Positions 1 through 12,807 of a stretch of DNA of 64,000 nucleotides are shown one piece after another. How positions within the stretch are numbered: position 1 is the first letter of the stretch; each line of letters opens with the position of its first letter. The notes beneath the pieces were generated by a model. That model worked only from the letters and a program-made list of their open reading frames with translations. It made no database searches and had not been told where the DNA came from. The position numbers and the translations under genes are program-made. This stretch comes from Syngnathus acus (lineage: Eukaryota; Chordata; Actinopteri; Syngnathiformes; Syngnathidae), in NCBI RefSeq assembly GCF_901709675.1, contig NC_051095.1, positions 4,713,956 to 4,777,955 on the forward strand, written 5' to 3'.

Positions 1-429
1 TTCACCCTGACTCAGATATTATTTCATGCACAAAGGAGGAATGATTGTTCAGCGCAAACGAGCTGCGTTGTGGCCACGGCAATCTTTTCCAGTCACCTTG
101 GATAATGAACCACATGCTGCTTCACCTCCATCATCCAATAAAATATAGCAGCCCGGTGGATTTTTTATTCCTCTACGAATCCGATCGGACTTTTGTATAA
201 AATATCTGTCAACCCGCAGCGTGTCTGGCGTTGCGCAACCGATGCTGTTTTTGGCACGTGCGCCTCCATTAAAAAGTTTCTTTGATGCGAGCTCGACCTA
301 CAGCCAAAGTCGGCGTCATTCATCAGCGTTTCCAAGTGGCCCGACGGGGCCATGAAAGCACATGAATCAAAGAGCGCCAATAAAGCCACTTTCAGTTCCA
401 TTCCGAGTTGGAGGGGGAGCCGGATTCAT

Positions 430-1140
430 ACAATCCCGCTGACTGACATGTTTAATTTCATTTGCATGAAAGGGGGCCATTTCCTCGCTGAATATTTAAC
501 ATGCGGGGTGAGGCCGGGTTGCGCGGTCTGATAATTAATCCCGATGCACGCTGCACAATAACCGCGCTGCATTTTCAAGTGGAAGAAAAGAGCATTTAGG
601 CGACGCCATTAACCTCCTCCGCCATCCTTTAGGCACGCCGATATTGATGAAGTTTCACCAAACGGCTAAAAACATCCACTCTGACCTCCCATTGCAAATA
701 TGAGGAAACAAACAGCGGCGAGATAAACGGGCGGAACAAACGGTGGCGTTTTCTCGAGGGTTTGCCGCCGCCGCTTGCTATCTGCGGCATTGTGATAAAA
801 AATGGGTCTTTTGTGACGCCGAGGGAAACAAACTCCGCATTGTGTGCGCTCACAAAGGGAGTTTTAGGCGCACAAGAAAAGGAGAGGAGCCGCGGCTTAA
901 TTAGAAGCGTTGGCTGACTGGAGTCGCATGTTGGGCTGCGATCCTCGCCGGAAACCCGAATCATAATTCCAATTAGCAAAGACTTGAAAGGGGATTGGGC
1001 CCTGCCAATGTTTGTTCATTAGCACAACGGGAATAGGACGCTGATTCACGGGTGCCACCAAAGAGACTTTGTCAATGAGAGATGCGTGAAAATCAGCATG
1101 CAAATACGGAATTGGGAAGAAATAGGATTTCAACATTTTT
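430..1140. promoter_or_regulatory. Candidate conserved noncoding block with octamer sites
   Basis: Unique, mixed-composition sequence with ATTTGCAT at 460-467, ATGCAAAT at 1098-1105, TAATTAATC near 533, and CCAATTAGCAAAG near 967. Dense homeodomain and POU words in non-repetitive sequence are typical of vertebrate developmental enhancers. Frames on the minus strand here (116 and 79 codons) lack splice context and familiar domains. Confidence 0.35.
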
Positions 1141-3100
1141 GGGGATCTTCAAAAACAAACCGATTGCTACAAACACATCAACTTGACTCCAACACACAAG
1201 GAATTTAGAAATTTGGATGATTGGATTTTTTTTTGTGTCTCAGGAAAAGCCTCTTTATGTGATTAAAATCTTGTCAACAATCACCTTAAACTGATTACTT
1301 TCTAAGATATCTTGCCTTTCTCCAATCATCTGACAGGTTTTGGGTAAAAAATATCCACCACTAAGATTGTACGGGAAATCTCGTCCGGTTCTCGAAGTCG
1401 GCCATTTTAGGCTCAATTTGGCCATTTCAAAAACAGACTACATGTAATTTGTGTGATTGCTAGCTGATTGGAAGCGGCGATACGAGGCAGACGGAAGACG
1501 CTAAATTGCAAGAAAATTGTTACTTATGCAAAGCAATTGCTTCAAAATTCAGATGGTGACACACTTTGGAGCATTTAAGCTAGCACGCTTCAAATGCTCC
1601 CGTCCAACATTCAAGACTTTGCGAGACCCTCCGACAGCCGTCTCCGCTTTGTCTACACTTTGCAAAGGAAAACGAAAGAAAGGAAAAACTCGTTCTGCCC
1701 TCTCACGTCTTCATCGCCCTCCCCCCGTGGGACACATTAGTGCGCTAGTGGGATCCAGTTTGTCACTTAATAAAATGGCCCACTCAAACAGATGGCTCTA
1801 AAAGCTGCGAGGAGACGGGTAACACAAGCAGACATGAAAAGACTCCACTTCCTGCTATCACGGCGGAAAACAAACGCTAACATAAATATTGAAACACGTC
1901 ACTGTTGTCACAATGCCCAAAAAATTGGGAGACTTTCATTTGCCTTCTGGTTTTTGTAAACCAAGAGAGAGCGGAAAGAAGGAAATTTGGATTTGTTTGT
2001 TTTGCCTCTTTAATAAAAAAAATAAAAATAAAAAAAGAGCGGAGATAAGTAATTCTAATTGTGCAGGCTGCTTGGTAGTCGGCACAGTCTCTTGGCAAAA
2101 AAGAAAAAAAAAAAGGGAAGAAAAAAGTTAATTATCTGATAGGATAGGCAGCGGCAGCCTGGAACGCAGCAAAGGCATTTGTGTTCATTTTGTTATCCAC
2201 TAGGCAATGGAACGATTCATTAAATGGTGCGAGCGCTTCAGCAAAACCTCTGCCAGTTATCATGCCAGGGCTGCACATTTGTGGTGAAGAAAAAAATAAA
2301 TAAAAATTGAGATATATAATACCTCAAGCTGACATTTTCTGAACATAGTAAAAAAAAAACAAAAAAACGGGTGCACCACCATGCGCCCTGAGTTTATTAT
2401 TCCTCATAAACTAGCAAAATAACTTCTAAAAAAGTAAACATTTTACAAAACATAGTCAAAATCATTTTGATATGCAGCATCGTCCATTTGAGCCTTGAAA
2501 TTCACATAAAATGGCCAACCTGTTCATTCCCCTGCATGTTTTTTGTTTTGACTTTTTTATGTGCACTCTCATTACACGTCCACCCAGTTTTTATAACCAT
2601 CAGTAAAACTGGTTTTACCCCAGAATTTTTTCGAGTTTTTGGTCGGTCATGTTTGATGAGAAGTCATTTTCACACAAATATACAAAAATAAAGTGCACAT
2701 GTTAGTTTTGACAATTTTTTGCCATTATATGCTGCTAAGCTAGTTGTAAAACTCCTGGATTGATATTTATAATTGCCTTAATGCATAGACGTACCACTAA
2801 CTATAATTCTAAAACTTCATCATTTCAACATTTGATGAATGAAGATACTTGATATTCCTAATATTCACAAAGCCCAACAAAAACTCAAACGTGAGAAACA
2901 CTCTCGTAACTCTTGCGTACAACCCTAACTAAAATTTACTCCTACCTGACATAAGGGACACAAAATCCACAGTAATAAAAATGACAGTTTAATTCACCTG
3001 CCGTTGTCTTGATGTATGTAGAAGTGACACGGTGAGTAACAGCTTGCTGTCTAAATTTTGTACATTTTGTATGAGCGGCACTTCAAACCTGAGCGAGGGA
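1140..3100. other. AT-rich filler, no feature seen
   Basis: Poly-A and poly-T runs and short frames only (for example lysine-rich frames from A-rich DNA at 1980-2130). I see no exon, repeat family or conserved-looking block. Confidence 0.5.
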
Positions 3101-3330
3101 GAATAAAACGACAAAAATAAGTGCCGAGGTTGTTGCAAAATGCCGCGAGGTACGTCGGCGTTCCGGTGAGTTAACGGCTTGATCCGTTTTCTCACATAGA
3201 TTAAAGGTTAAACGGCGAGCTGGCACGGGGGCGAGGCTGTTCATTAATGTTTGCACCTTGAAGGCGCTCACATTAACGGAAAGCGCCGAGCCCAAAGCGA
3301 AAACCGTGATTAATGCCACACGCCAAATTA
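3100..3330. promoter_or_regulatory. Candidate conserved noncoding block
   Basis: A GC-richer island in AT-rich surroundings with CGTTCCGGTGAGTTAACGGC, TTCATTAATGTTTGCACC, CTCACATTAACGG and GTGATTAATGCC. Repeated ATTAA words; no coding signal. Confidence 0.3.
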
Positions 3331-4281
3331 AAATACTAAAAATACTTTCATTACCATTCCAAATGACGACTTTGATCCAGGACCAGTCAATGTAGCAGAC
3401 AAAAATGTTAAAGATTTGTGTTTTTGGCATCAGCGAAAATTAAATCCAAGTTTGAAACATAAAATGTGGTTGGTGGCCATCTCTAAAGAAAAGACGGCCA
3501 TTTTGTTTTTAAACAAACCAGAGTAGCTTTCAGTGTCTATGTATTTAGGGTCTGACGAGTCGTCGCCATTTTGTATGGACAACACTAAATTGCAAAAACA
3601 TTTGTGTTTTTATCTTGGTGACCATGTTTACGGACAATAAACAAAACACAAACCTCTAAAAGTCGAGTTTGAATATCTCGTCGGCAAAACCAGTTTGCCT
3701 TGGCTGCATTAAATTTGGCTATGTTTACCCACAAAAAAAATTCCCGTACCAAAACAGATAATTTTGGAATTCTGCTATTTTGTTTTACCGCAGCCAATTT
3801 CCGTCATTTCTGGTGGCCCTTCAAAAACAAATGTATGCTAAATTTGAACATATAGTACAGATGTAAAACACTGATTCATCAATATTTTAGCTTTTATCAT
3901 TTCATGTAGGTGGGTGAAGAAGCATTTATGGCTCACCACAAAACCCCAAATTCTTATCAATTCTAGCTTTTACTGAACTCGATCATCGTTTTGAGAGTTT
4001 CAACGAGCGTCGTACACACGCCACGCGACTTGACGCTTCTTGTGATGCTGGTCTACGTCTAAACACGCCTTTTGAAGCCCCGCGTCAACAACATGCCGCG
4101 CAATTATCTCTAAATGCCGCATGTAGCCTGTTATTAACTCGCTGAATGGCGACCTCTATGGCAAGGGTATTATTTATGGCCATTTGGCTCGTCGTATGGA
4201 TCGCTCAAATTCTCCGCAAACAATGGCACAAAAGCCGAGCAATTTGGCCCCCACCTCGTGCGATCCTCCCACCTTTGAGGA

Positions 4282-4317
4282 AAGCAAATGGTGGCCAATA
4301 AGCAAATGGTGGCCAAT
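4282..4317 (+). repeat. 17-bp tandem repeat, two copies
   Basis: AGCAAATGGTGGCCAAT occurs at 4282-4298 and again at 4301-4317. The surrounding block is otherwise unique. Confidence 0.8.
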
Positions 4318-4519
4318 GATACCGACACACTGTGCAAATGCAATGCAATTAAAGGCCACCTCACACGACACATATCCTTTTTATCCAAATGCACTTACAA
4401 GTGAAGCGATTCCACCATGAAGTGACATTCATGTGCGTCATTTTGACAAATAAGGTATCCAAAAAAGGGGACATGATTTCAAAGTTGCACTGCGTACAGG
4501 CAGTTTAGCCATTGAGCAA

Positions 4520-4676
4520 TCGATACGAACTTCTGAAATTAGAAATATGTTAAAATTACCTTAAATATTGGTATTATAAGGGCCTGATCTATTTAATTTG
4601 GTGGTATTAGCTTTTAAATATGGTGGGAATATTTGTATACACGTTAAAGACAATGATGTTTTTTTTTCATGGACTA

Positions 4677-4718
<42 letters not shown>

Positions 4719-5280
4719 CAATAAATAATAAAAACCTAAAATAATAAATAAATAAACCTAAAATAGCAATCTGTTTTTTGCAATTTCCCTCTATGTGGTA
4801 AATTTAATACTAAAAATCAAAGTAATGTAAAATAGTCGTATGTCTGCACTTCATATTTTTTCATTTTGTCACGGGAGGAAAAAAAGTTACTTCTTTTGTT
4901 TGATTTTTTTTTAAAATAATATGCCAATTAATCGGTTATCCAAATTTTACTCTGACAAATATCAAAACAAGCATCAGGCTAAAAAAATACATTATTAGTC
5001 CAACTAATAAGAAAAACATATATATATATATATATATATTTCTTTAATCATCAGCCAGTGTTCACATTTTCAAATGATCCTGGGAAATCACTATTTTCTG
5101 AACAAGCCATCCGGGGACACCATGGTGGTGACCTCTGATCTAAACCTTGTAAAAAAAGCCATACTTACATTCCTAAGTGATATTTCAGTTAATGATCCAA
5201 ATTTATGTTTTGTTGAATGGTATCTGAATTTGTGAACAGCGAACTGCAAATAGTAACATCTTTTTGTCTAGAAGACTAAA
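4520..5280. other. AT-rich low-complexity region
   Basis: TA repeats at 4679 and 5020 with AATAAATAAATAAACC-type filler between. No gene. Confidence 0.6.
4679..4716 (+). repeat. (TA)n microsatellite
   Basis: About 17 TA units followed by AATACAATAAATAATAAA. A second shorter TA run lies at 5020-5039. Confidence 0.95.
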
Positions 5281-5870
5281 ATGGCACCTTGTGTGGGAAG
5301 GTTGCCACCCTCGTTTGCTCTCCTCACAAAGCGTGTAAGAGCACTTGGCCCGAGGCCGTCGCTTTGCTTTCACTCCAGGTGTCCTCCGATTTCAACTCAT
5401 TGCACTGATCTCGCCGCATTTGTGCAGCCCGTGCCATTCCGCAGGCGGCATTGGGAGCAGGGGAGGGAGGGGGAGGGGGGGTTTAATGGTGTAAGCCATT
5501 CGTCTCCGTGGATACCGCCTCGGGATTTTCGCCTTCCCGGAGGGCCGCGAAAGAAAGAAAGCTCCGCCTCCACCGAGCTACCTAAAAGCAGCCGCCGCCG
5601 CTTGACGCACATCGTGAATCTTAACGCCGCCGGCTCCTCTTGTCACAGTCCATTTACATCGGGGCGACGTGATGGAGTGAAGTACGTCTTTGGAGAGCTG
5701 TCTTTCTCACCTTCCGCTCATTCACGCACTTTATCTTACTTTATCACTTTACCCCGTCAGCCCGCCCCCTTCTCTCTCTTGTTAGTGCTTTCTCCCCCGC
5801 TCAGTGTTGACATTTTGGGAGGCCGAGATGTATTTATTAGGCTTTATTCGTTAGTTGAAAGCCTTCACTG
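5280..5870. other. GC-rich block with a 196-codon plus-strand frame, judged noncoding
   Basis: The frame from ATG at 5281 is the longest in the window, but its product is low-complexity and rich in P, S and R (for example RPSLCFHSRCPPISTHC). It shows no domain, no signal peptide and no supporting splice sites, and the opposite strand is also partly open. GC content explains its length. It may be a regulatory or CpG-rich block instead. Confidence 0.4.
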
Positions 5871-6099
5871 AGAGGTGAAAATCATTTCCATTTCCACCAT
5901 TTCTATTTGAATCCAGGCCAAATTTCTAAGTGCCCCGTCACGCTATAAAAGACGGAATATACATTAACGCACAGAGCCCTTTGACAGTTATAGTGCTTGG
6001 TTGAGCATCCATCAAAACGGGTTTCCCCCATGTCACTTTTAATCTCTTTACTTAGCTGGTATAACAAACAATCGTCATTATTTGACTCATCCTAACATG

Positions 6100-6235
6100 C
6101 TAACCGGAATAGCTTAGCAGGTCTGCCACACAGGTCAAATATTCGGGAATTCGATTCTCAGCCTTCCTGTGAGGAGTTTGCGTCTTTGCTGGAGAAAACC
6201 CAAAGAACCTAAAAAGCAAGTCCAACAGACGGGTT
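6100..6235 (+). repeat. Degraded tRNA-type SINE-like sequence
   Basis: AATAGCTTAGCAGGTCTGCC, AATTCGATTCTCAGCCTTCC, TGTGAGGAGTTTGCG and GGAGAAAACCC follow the order of a widespread fish repeat whose consensus carries a B-box-like GGTTCGATTC and a TGTGGAGTTTGCATGTTCTC segment. The copy is diverged and has lost part of the middle. Identification is from memory of the consensus, not a search. Confidence 0.4.
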
Positions 6236-6389
6236 GAGAATCCCAAAATGTTGCCATAAATACATGAAAGTGACGCATGTCCACATTCTGAAGCGCTGGC
6301 CCCCGCCGTGGATTTGGGAATCCTTTGAACCGTTAAGCTCCCGTGATAGCAAACAAGCCGGCTGACATATTTAATCACAAACTTTTACC

Positions 6390-7640
6390 TCGATGTTTGA
6401 CAATCCCTCCACGAAGATCCCTTTAATCCGTCCCCATCTCCCTCCCAGCCTCATCGTTAGCGCAGGGTGGTGCCGGGCGACTTTCAAGCTGTCTGGATTT
6501 GTGCCCACGCGGTATTTCTTTACCTTACAAATAAGATCCGTCTCACCTCGGAAAAATGTCCCACGCCCGGCTGTAGTAGGGAAACATTTTTGGCTTCTGT
6601 TTTCAGGCTTGTCTCTTTGTTAAGCTCCACCATGCTACAAAACTTTGTCGCTATTTATTGATAGCTTGTAGTAGCATGAAATTTGTGTTTCAGGGCAACT
6701 GTGTAGATTTGAGTGTAGTAAATGTCATCAACCCATCAGGCTACTGCTCTGCATCTATAAGATGGGGAAGTATTGATTAGCCTATAATTAAATTGTCTAC
6801 CCAGCAAGATATGGATTAATAATCACCCCACTAATACCCTGCCCTGACATTTTGCCGCATCCACTCGATACTGCTTACAGCGACGTGCCGATAAGGCTCG
6901 CAATCATTTGTCGTCATGGTCAAGTGAGACCAATCATGGTGGTCTTGACTTTTGGATTTGGAAGCCAGTCAGTTGAATCCAGTGCATCTCCGATACTGTG
7001 TCGTTTGGAGTTTAGAAGATGCTAGGAAGTCTGATTAGACTTGATATTACAAAGAAAATTTCAGAATCTCGAGCCTGAACCCAACAGAGGAATCTCAGAC
7101 TTTGAACAATGAGATCGAAAACCTAGAATTCCAACGGGCACAAACCGTTGTCTTGGTGGCCAGCAACATCTGAAAATGTCTTTGCATGTGCTTTGTCATG
7201 ATCTGTTGATTGGTTGTCAAAGTCACACTAAAAAGGACATCCTGGTACAAACAACAGTCCTAAAAATACAGAAACAAGAAGGCAGCAAGGGCGTTTTGCC
7301 ACATCACCGCTTCAGCTTCCTCGCTACCATCTGTGAGCTCTCCTTCTTTGGCATTTTCACAAAGCCCCCCCCCCCCCACGGTCCTCTTCCATTTCCTTTT
7401 GTTTGCTTGCTTTAATTAGCTTATTTTGTGGCGACTAACCTCCCAGCGCTTCATTACGGCGGTCAGTCGCGGTTAAAGCTCCCAACGGGGCCACTGGGCG
7501 AGATAAAAAGTTGGGACAAAATATGATAAATGTCACGCACAGGCGTGCGCAATGCAACACAGAGATAGTCTAATGGCTCCGCAGCTCCGGAAGGACGGGG
7601 AGAGGCTGTCAAGATGGCGACGTGATAAATCGCACTGGGG
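6390..7640. other. Unique intronic sequence with two GC-richer blocks
   Basis: 6393-6640 has CCCCATCTCCCTCCCAGCC and TTAGCGCAGG. 7410-7640 has TAATTAGCTTATTTTGTGG, CATTACGGCGG and ATATGATAAATGTCACGC, enhancer-like in appearance. Between them the sequence is plain and AT-rich with a short poly-C at 7367-7377. No gene seen. Confidence 0.3.
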
Positions 7641-8122
7641 TCCCTGTGAGGACTGTGAGCAAGATGAAGAAAAAGCAAAGGATGACCACAAAATGGAGTC
7701 TAATTCATTTGGACTCGGTTTCTCCGCTTGACAAATTCAGTGCCGGGGAAGGAAGGGGAAAAAGCAAAGGGGAATTGGTTTTCTTGGAACCATTGCGCTT
7801 TTGTCGCGTCGGTCTTGAACGCGCGTTGGTTTTGACGAGGCTTTTGCACCTGTTGGATGATTCATTTGGAAAAATTAATTAATTGTAATGGGCTCGCCGA
7901 TTAGCTACTCGGTGAAATAAGTAGAGCTGTGCCGTTTCCGGAAAATCTTGATGCGGAATGTGGCTATTGTTGTCATACATGTGACAACCGAATTTTGAAA
8001 TGGTTTTAACATTTTGGAATTACAGGTTCCATTTTATGGCATAATAGTCAACCCGGCTATCATGCTCCGCCCACATGCAATGATGAAATGTCAAATGCCG
8101 ACTTAAATTTGATAATGTATAG

Positions 8123-8429
8123 CAGGGGTGTCAAACTCATTTTTTTCGCGGGCGATTCGGAGGGCGATTATGACTGTCAACCCAAATAAATGTATGAGCA
8201 CCTCATATTATATACAGTAAAAGCTACAAAACAAACTGACAAAAAACTTGTTTTCAAATCAGTCGAGTAAAAACTGGTCAAATATTTTAAAAAAAAGATA
8301 TTAAAAGTGAAGACAATTTGCAATTCTAGTAATGACCCACGAATTTGATGCACAATTTGTCTGCGCGGGCCACATAAAAAGATGTGACAGGCCGTATCTT
8401 GCCCCCGGGCCTTGAGTTTGACACCTATG
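8123..8429. mobile_element. hAT-like non-autonomous DNA transposon, copy 1
   Basis: The left end is CAGGGGTGTCAAACTCA and the right end is TGAGTTTGACACC plus a degenerate tip, in inverted orientation. The flanks show an 8-bp near-duplication ending TGTATAG (7 of 8 match), typical of hAT insertions. The interior has AAATAAATGTATGAGC, a central AT-rich part and GGGCCACATAAAA near the right end, shared with the copies at 38.2 and 55.4 kb. No transposase is encoded. Confidence 0.75.
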
Positions 8430-8699
8430 GTGTATAGTATTGTAATCACTAGTCAAAAATTGTAATTATTATACCAATATTTACTAATAATTATCCATAA
8501 TTAGTAATATAATTACTCGTAATTAGTTGTATATAGTAATGAAGTTCAATTTACTTAGAAAAAAAAGATGAATCATTTCTTGTTGCAAAGTTTTGTTCTA
8601 GAAAAGTCTTGCAATAGCTCAACGTAGTTAAAATTAAGATAATTACAACACTCATGTACCAAGAAATATGACGCATGCAGGCACACTATATTTGCTTAA

Positions 8700-8806
8700 A
8701 TGGGCCAAATTTCCCCATTGTGTGACTAATAAAGGTTATCATATAAAATGACACAATGGGCCAGATTTTGTCCCCGGGCCTTGAGTCTCCCAACTGTGGT
8801 TTGGCA
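8700..8806. repeat. Fragment related to the hAT-like family
   Basis: GGGCCAGATTTTGTCCCCGG and CCTTGAGTCTCCCAACTGTGG resemble the right end of the copies above (GGGCCTTGAGTTTGACACCTG) but are degraded. A second GGGCCAAATTTCCCCATTGTG lies just upstream. Probably an old truncated copy. Confidence 0.35.
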
Positions 8807-8999
8807 AATCATCAAGTTTCACTAGCAAGCTTTGTCCAAAAATGTTGAGGACTCAAATTCTTTGTGGCTCATATTTGGCAACATTCATGTCCGTGATGAC
8901 TTTTGTTTTTGACACACCTCTAAAAATAGCCAAAATTGTCAATTGGCTCATTACAAAACTGCAAAGCTGTCAGCATTTTCATCATGTGGTGATGTCATT

Positions 9000-9480
9000 T
9001 TAAACAGGGCGGCCATTTCTAAAGCGGTGCAGCGCTTGGCTCGTAACCAACCGCCTTGAAATTAGCGAGCGGGGAGGGCGACAATGGGATTTCCACTGGA
9101 GCAAACGTCCGGCGAGATGACGAACGATCTCGGTGGAGTGGCGAGAATTACACCGACGTCGATTTGACCCCGTCGCCCTGCTCTTCTCTGGCTTTAATGT
9201 CATTAAGAAAAGAGGCAAACACGTACTGCATATGTGTGTGTTCATGTGGGCTGTTCTTAAAAGAACATACCGAGCGTTCTTAATGTGTGTGTGTGTGTGT
9301 GGAAGGCAATACACTCGAATCAAATTAGCATGCGGGCAAATTAAGCAGAGGGATTTAATTTGAGCTGTTGTAAAAATGCTAATTTCGGTATAGCCCCGAA
9401 GCTCGTATGCAAATACAACACTACTTTACAATAATTCAGATTAGGCCATGCATGCATAAAACACACACATTACAGCTCGC
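9000..9480. promoter_or_regulatory. Candidate conserved noncoding block with octamer site
   Basis: Contains ATGCAAAT at 9407-9414, AATCAAATTAGCATGCGGGC near 9318 and GCTAATTTCGG near 9378, plus a TG microsatellite. Frames here are short and overlap on both strands. Confidence 0.3.
9284..9301 (+). repeat. (TG)n microsatellite
   Basis: About nine TG units at the edge of a conserved-looking block. Confidence 0.9.
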
Positions 9481-11030
9481 CGTCATCTGGGGAATAGTGG
9501 ATCATTAGCCTTCGGACTAGCTGCGAGCTTATCCTGCTGCGCTAACATGTCGTCATCGCGTGCGTTTTGGGAGCTGTGTAGCGTCCTTTGTAAAAACGGA
9601 ACGGCGCTGAATGATATTTTTGTTGTGTTGTTTTTCCAAAAGCAAAAATGTATTTTTAAAAAATGAGCATGGGTCAATGAGACCTGCTGAAAATTTTTCA
9701 TAAAAATACAGTTGTTTCCATGTAAATGGTTTTTGTATATTAACCATAACTATGAATTAAAAAAAAAAATTGCTTTCGTTGAAAACTGTTTAAAAAATAA
9801 TTAATTCCAATTAAATTAAACAACTAAAATTATGTTGATGTATTTAAATGTGTGTCGTGTCATATACATACGATTATATTTAACTAAAATGTCGATGAGA
9901 AATTCCTTCAGAGCACCAAATTTTCTTGGTGCGAGGATTTACTTTTAAGCTTACTGCATTTGCAGAAAAGAACTCAAATACGACGACTTTTACGCCCCCG
10001 TGCTAATGGACAACTTTTTACTGCAGGCTAGGAAAAAGAGAGGCCCGACACATTACATAGATGTGCCACTTAAACGTGCTAACGCCCGCGCAGGCTAAAG
10101 GGAAGCATCGATAGCAATTGACGACTGAGAGAGAGACAAGTGGCGGGCCAATCAATTAAAACACTTTTCTGCTCGCGGTCTGACAGAGTCCACTGTGGCA
10201 TGTGGTAACTGCCGTTCAAAAAAGGGTTATCCGAGGAAGCAGTAGCCCAGAAAAGAAAAAAAGGTCAAACTAGAATTACAGATTCAAATTTAATCCAAAA
10301 TTAATTCACGATAACAGAAATGCACTTTGCCTGTAATGTTTTTTTTTTTAATTTTCCTGATTACAATAAGAATTTTTCAATGCCAGAAACTTTTTTTGTT
10401 CGGCAGGGACGAGACACCATATTTCTCGTAAATCGTGAAAACGTCAAACAATTCTTTTCAATAAAACGAAATGTCGTTTCTCCCAAATAAAATCCCGATT
10501 GTCGCAGTTAATAAAACGAAATGCTATTTCTCCCAAATAAATTTTTGCCCGTTCGCTGACTGCCCATTTCTGTCACGATTTGGCCCACATTTTTAAAATT
10601 ATGAATAATTGTGCATGCTAAAAAAAGTTCCTCACTGAACAGATTTCTCACTTTAAAGAATTTTGGTAGCGCGCCAAACAACCAAGCCTAAGCATACAGA
10701 TTTTTTTTCATTTTTTTTTCACAGCAGCCAAGACTGAGCGAGATTCATCCTTATCCGATTTCCTTGTGATGGTTCAGCAGAAGACACAAAGCGTAAATTT
10801 CCCTGCTACGCCGTCCCCTCCTTTCACAGCGGCCAATTACGCACCTCTTTCAAGACGTCGCCAAGCCCAATTTGCCGCACAAATTAAAAATGGGCCGCAT
10901 TTGATGAAGGAGAAAATGAAAAGAATGACACAAAATAAACAATTCCACAATCCTCAAACACAATTTTTCACTCCATTTTGCGTCATGCTTCACATTTCTT
11001 TTTACAAGGAACACATTTCCCATTATCTTT
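9480..11030. other. AT-rich filler with one short direct repeat
   Basis: Only the 50-bp direct repeat at 10461 and a small mixed block at 10060-10230 stand out. Frames at 9483-9747 and 10766-11032 are K/N/F-rich and unsupported. Confidence 0.5.
10461..10545 (+). repeat. Short direct repeat, period 50 bp
   Basis: ATAAAACGAAATGTCGTTTC and TCCCAAATAA at 10461-10490 recur at 10511-10540 with two substitutions (ATGCTATTTC). A local tandem duplication of one 50-bp unit. Confidence 0.75.
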
Positions 11031-12100
11031 AATAGCGATTGTTGATTGGGTGCCGCGACATTCGGCGAGCGGGGCTGGCTCCGAGCATCGGGCCATCTGT
11101 TGAGCGGGCCGACTCAGCCGTTTTGGGCTCCCGCGTGCCTCATAGACTACGTCCGGAGCGCCGACAGAGGGCAACGCCGCCCCCACCTCCCCACCCGCCC
11201 TCCATCAAGGCGGGCACATTTAAGTACGCGTGACACAAAAGGTAGATAATTATACCTTGAGAGCAACAATGGCTTGTCACTCGTGGGAGACGCTCTAAGA
11301 TTCTGCTTTCAGAGTCCAATAATTAACCCTGTATGAAAACGCCTCCCACTCGAAAGGGTTTCAGCGCTCTATCATCATTTTTTCTTAAATTGAACCAAAG
11401 AACATTTGTTTTGAATACCGATGTTTTGCTGTAAGTACGGCACACCGACTGTATATTGCCAGATAAAATGACTTGAAGAGCCATTTTTTTTATCTTTATA
11501 ATGCCTCTACTGAATGTCTATTTTGAATTCCAATATTTGGCGCTCTACGGTAAGACGAATACATCGGTGTGTGTTGAAAAAGGATATGTTCGATTAGGAC
11601 AGCTGCATGTTTTATGTCAGGGCGATGGGAAAAGTTGGGAAAATTGAGCCCATCAATTTCACTTTGCCTGGCTCGCTGCTCTATGACCTTGAGTGATTTG
11701 GACCCCTCCCCTCCCACCATCATCATCATCATCATTTCCCCCCTCCGTTGCACTCCTCTCCTATTCAGTGATATTCACACTGAGGGGGATTTCAGCGGGT
11801 GCAAAGAGAGTGATAAAACTTTTATTCATCCCACTGTGCCTCCTGAAGCTAATGATTCATGGATGCGGGCGAGGGGTTGAGGGGGTGGGTGTCACAGGGC
11901 CAGAGCTCAATGAGGTTTGAAAGCTGTTGTCACACATCAACAGGCAGGTGCCTGATGTCGAGAAGCTCCATTCCCGACACTTCTCATCATGACATTCCCC
12001 GGCTGGGCTCAGCACTTGTGCTTCACCTGATCGTTTCGCTTTGGCCAGGAGACTTGAGCACATTTTGATGAGACGCTTCACTGGACGGAGATAACTTCCT
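11030..12100. promoter_or_regulatory. Two candidate conserved blocks just downstream of exon 2 in intron 2
   Basis: 11030-11330 is GC-rich with AGATAATTATACCTTGAG and CCAATAATTAACCC. 11580-12090 includes CAGCTGCATGTTTTATG, CCCATCAATTTCACTTTG, CTAATGATTCATGG and CATCATGACATTCCCC, with a short (CAT)n at 11718-11736. Overlapping frames on both strands and no splice-bounded exon; best read as regulatory or structural DNA. Confidence 0.3.
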
Positions 12101-12713
12101 GCCAGTGAATGATGAATCGATATATATGTGCACCGATTCCATTTGTGCAAATACTATCGCATTCAATTATTATTTGGTCCCGAGCAGTAAGTTTGATTTG
12201 CACTAAAGTTTGGACAAAAAGAGCTTCGGTTACTGATGTACTTTCAGCCGCTTACTGAACGTGTCAAACGGTCACAAATGCAAAAGGACTTGTGAGACGC
12301 TGCTGTAGGCCACAGCTCACGCCCAGATTCTCACACGGAAATTTGCGGCGGCCAACCTGACTTCAGATGTCACTTATTGGGGCCACAGCCTTTTAGGGTG
12401 ACGTGTAGTCATTGCACTTCATCAGACCTATTTATTTATTACTGTATGCTTTTCATATAGTGCAATACTCTTTTGGTGGTGTCAAATAGATTGTGGTGTT
12501 TTGGGGTTAAGGGATTTCAACAGTGGACACTGACTGCTGTAAATTGAGTTGTGAGCACAGTCGTGCAATGAATGGAACTCGTAAGTCGAGGCGCCACTGC
12601 ATACTCAACTTCGGCGCTTAGCGGGCAATTTCGTTATGATCCACACAGATGTGCGACGGGCTACGTTGTGGAGGAACCGCGTGTGACGCGGGAGAGGGAG
12701 CGGCTCCACTTAC

Positions 12714-12807
12714 TTTGAGCGTCGGCGAGGTGGACCAGCAGAGCCAGGGCGATGAGCATCAGCGCGGGCCTGGCGCGGCGCATGTTGGGACAGCTTGGCA
12801 CCAGCAT
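12714..12807 (-). CDS. Signal-peptide coding exon (exon 2) of an unidentified secreted or type I membrane protein
   Basis: Reading down the minus strand, ATG at 12807 opens MLVPSCPN, followed by a second in-frame ATG at 12783 (MRRARP). Both have A at -3. After MRRARP comes the hydrophobic run ALMLIALALLVHLA, then DAQ, a textbook signal peptide: basic n-region, about 14-residue core, small residues before the cleavage region. The exon ends one base into a codon at CTCAAA|GTAAGT (last exon base 12714), a near-perfect donor giving a phase-1 intron. A phase-1 break right after the signal peptide is common in genes whose next exon encodes an extracellular module such as an Ig-like domain. I cannot tell which family this is. 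The second ATG gives the more typical signal peptide of 23 residues; the first adds 8. The gene continues towards lower coordinates, but I found no convincing exon 3 in the window. The exon is seen directly; the secretory role is inferred. Confidence 0.72.

Noticed and set aside
2989-3195. Minus-strand exon ending CGGCAG|GTGAAT as exon 3 of the signal-peptide gene
   Set aside because: No acceptable acceptor upstream and the product does not resemble an extracellular domain.
5281-5871. 196-codon plus-strand open frame as a gene
   Set aside because: Low-complexity P/S/R product, no domain, no splice context; GC-rich DNA explains the length.
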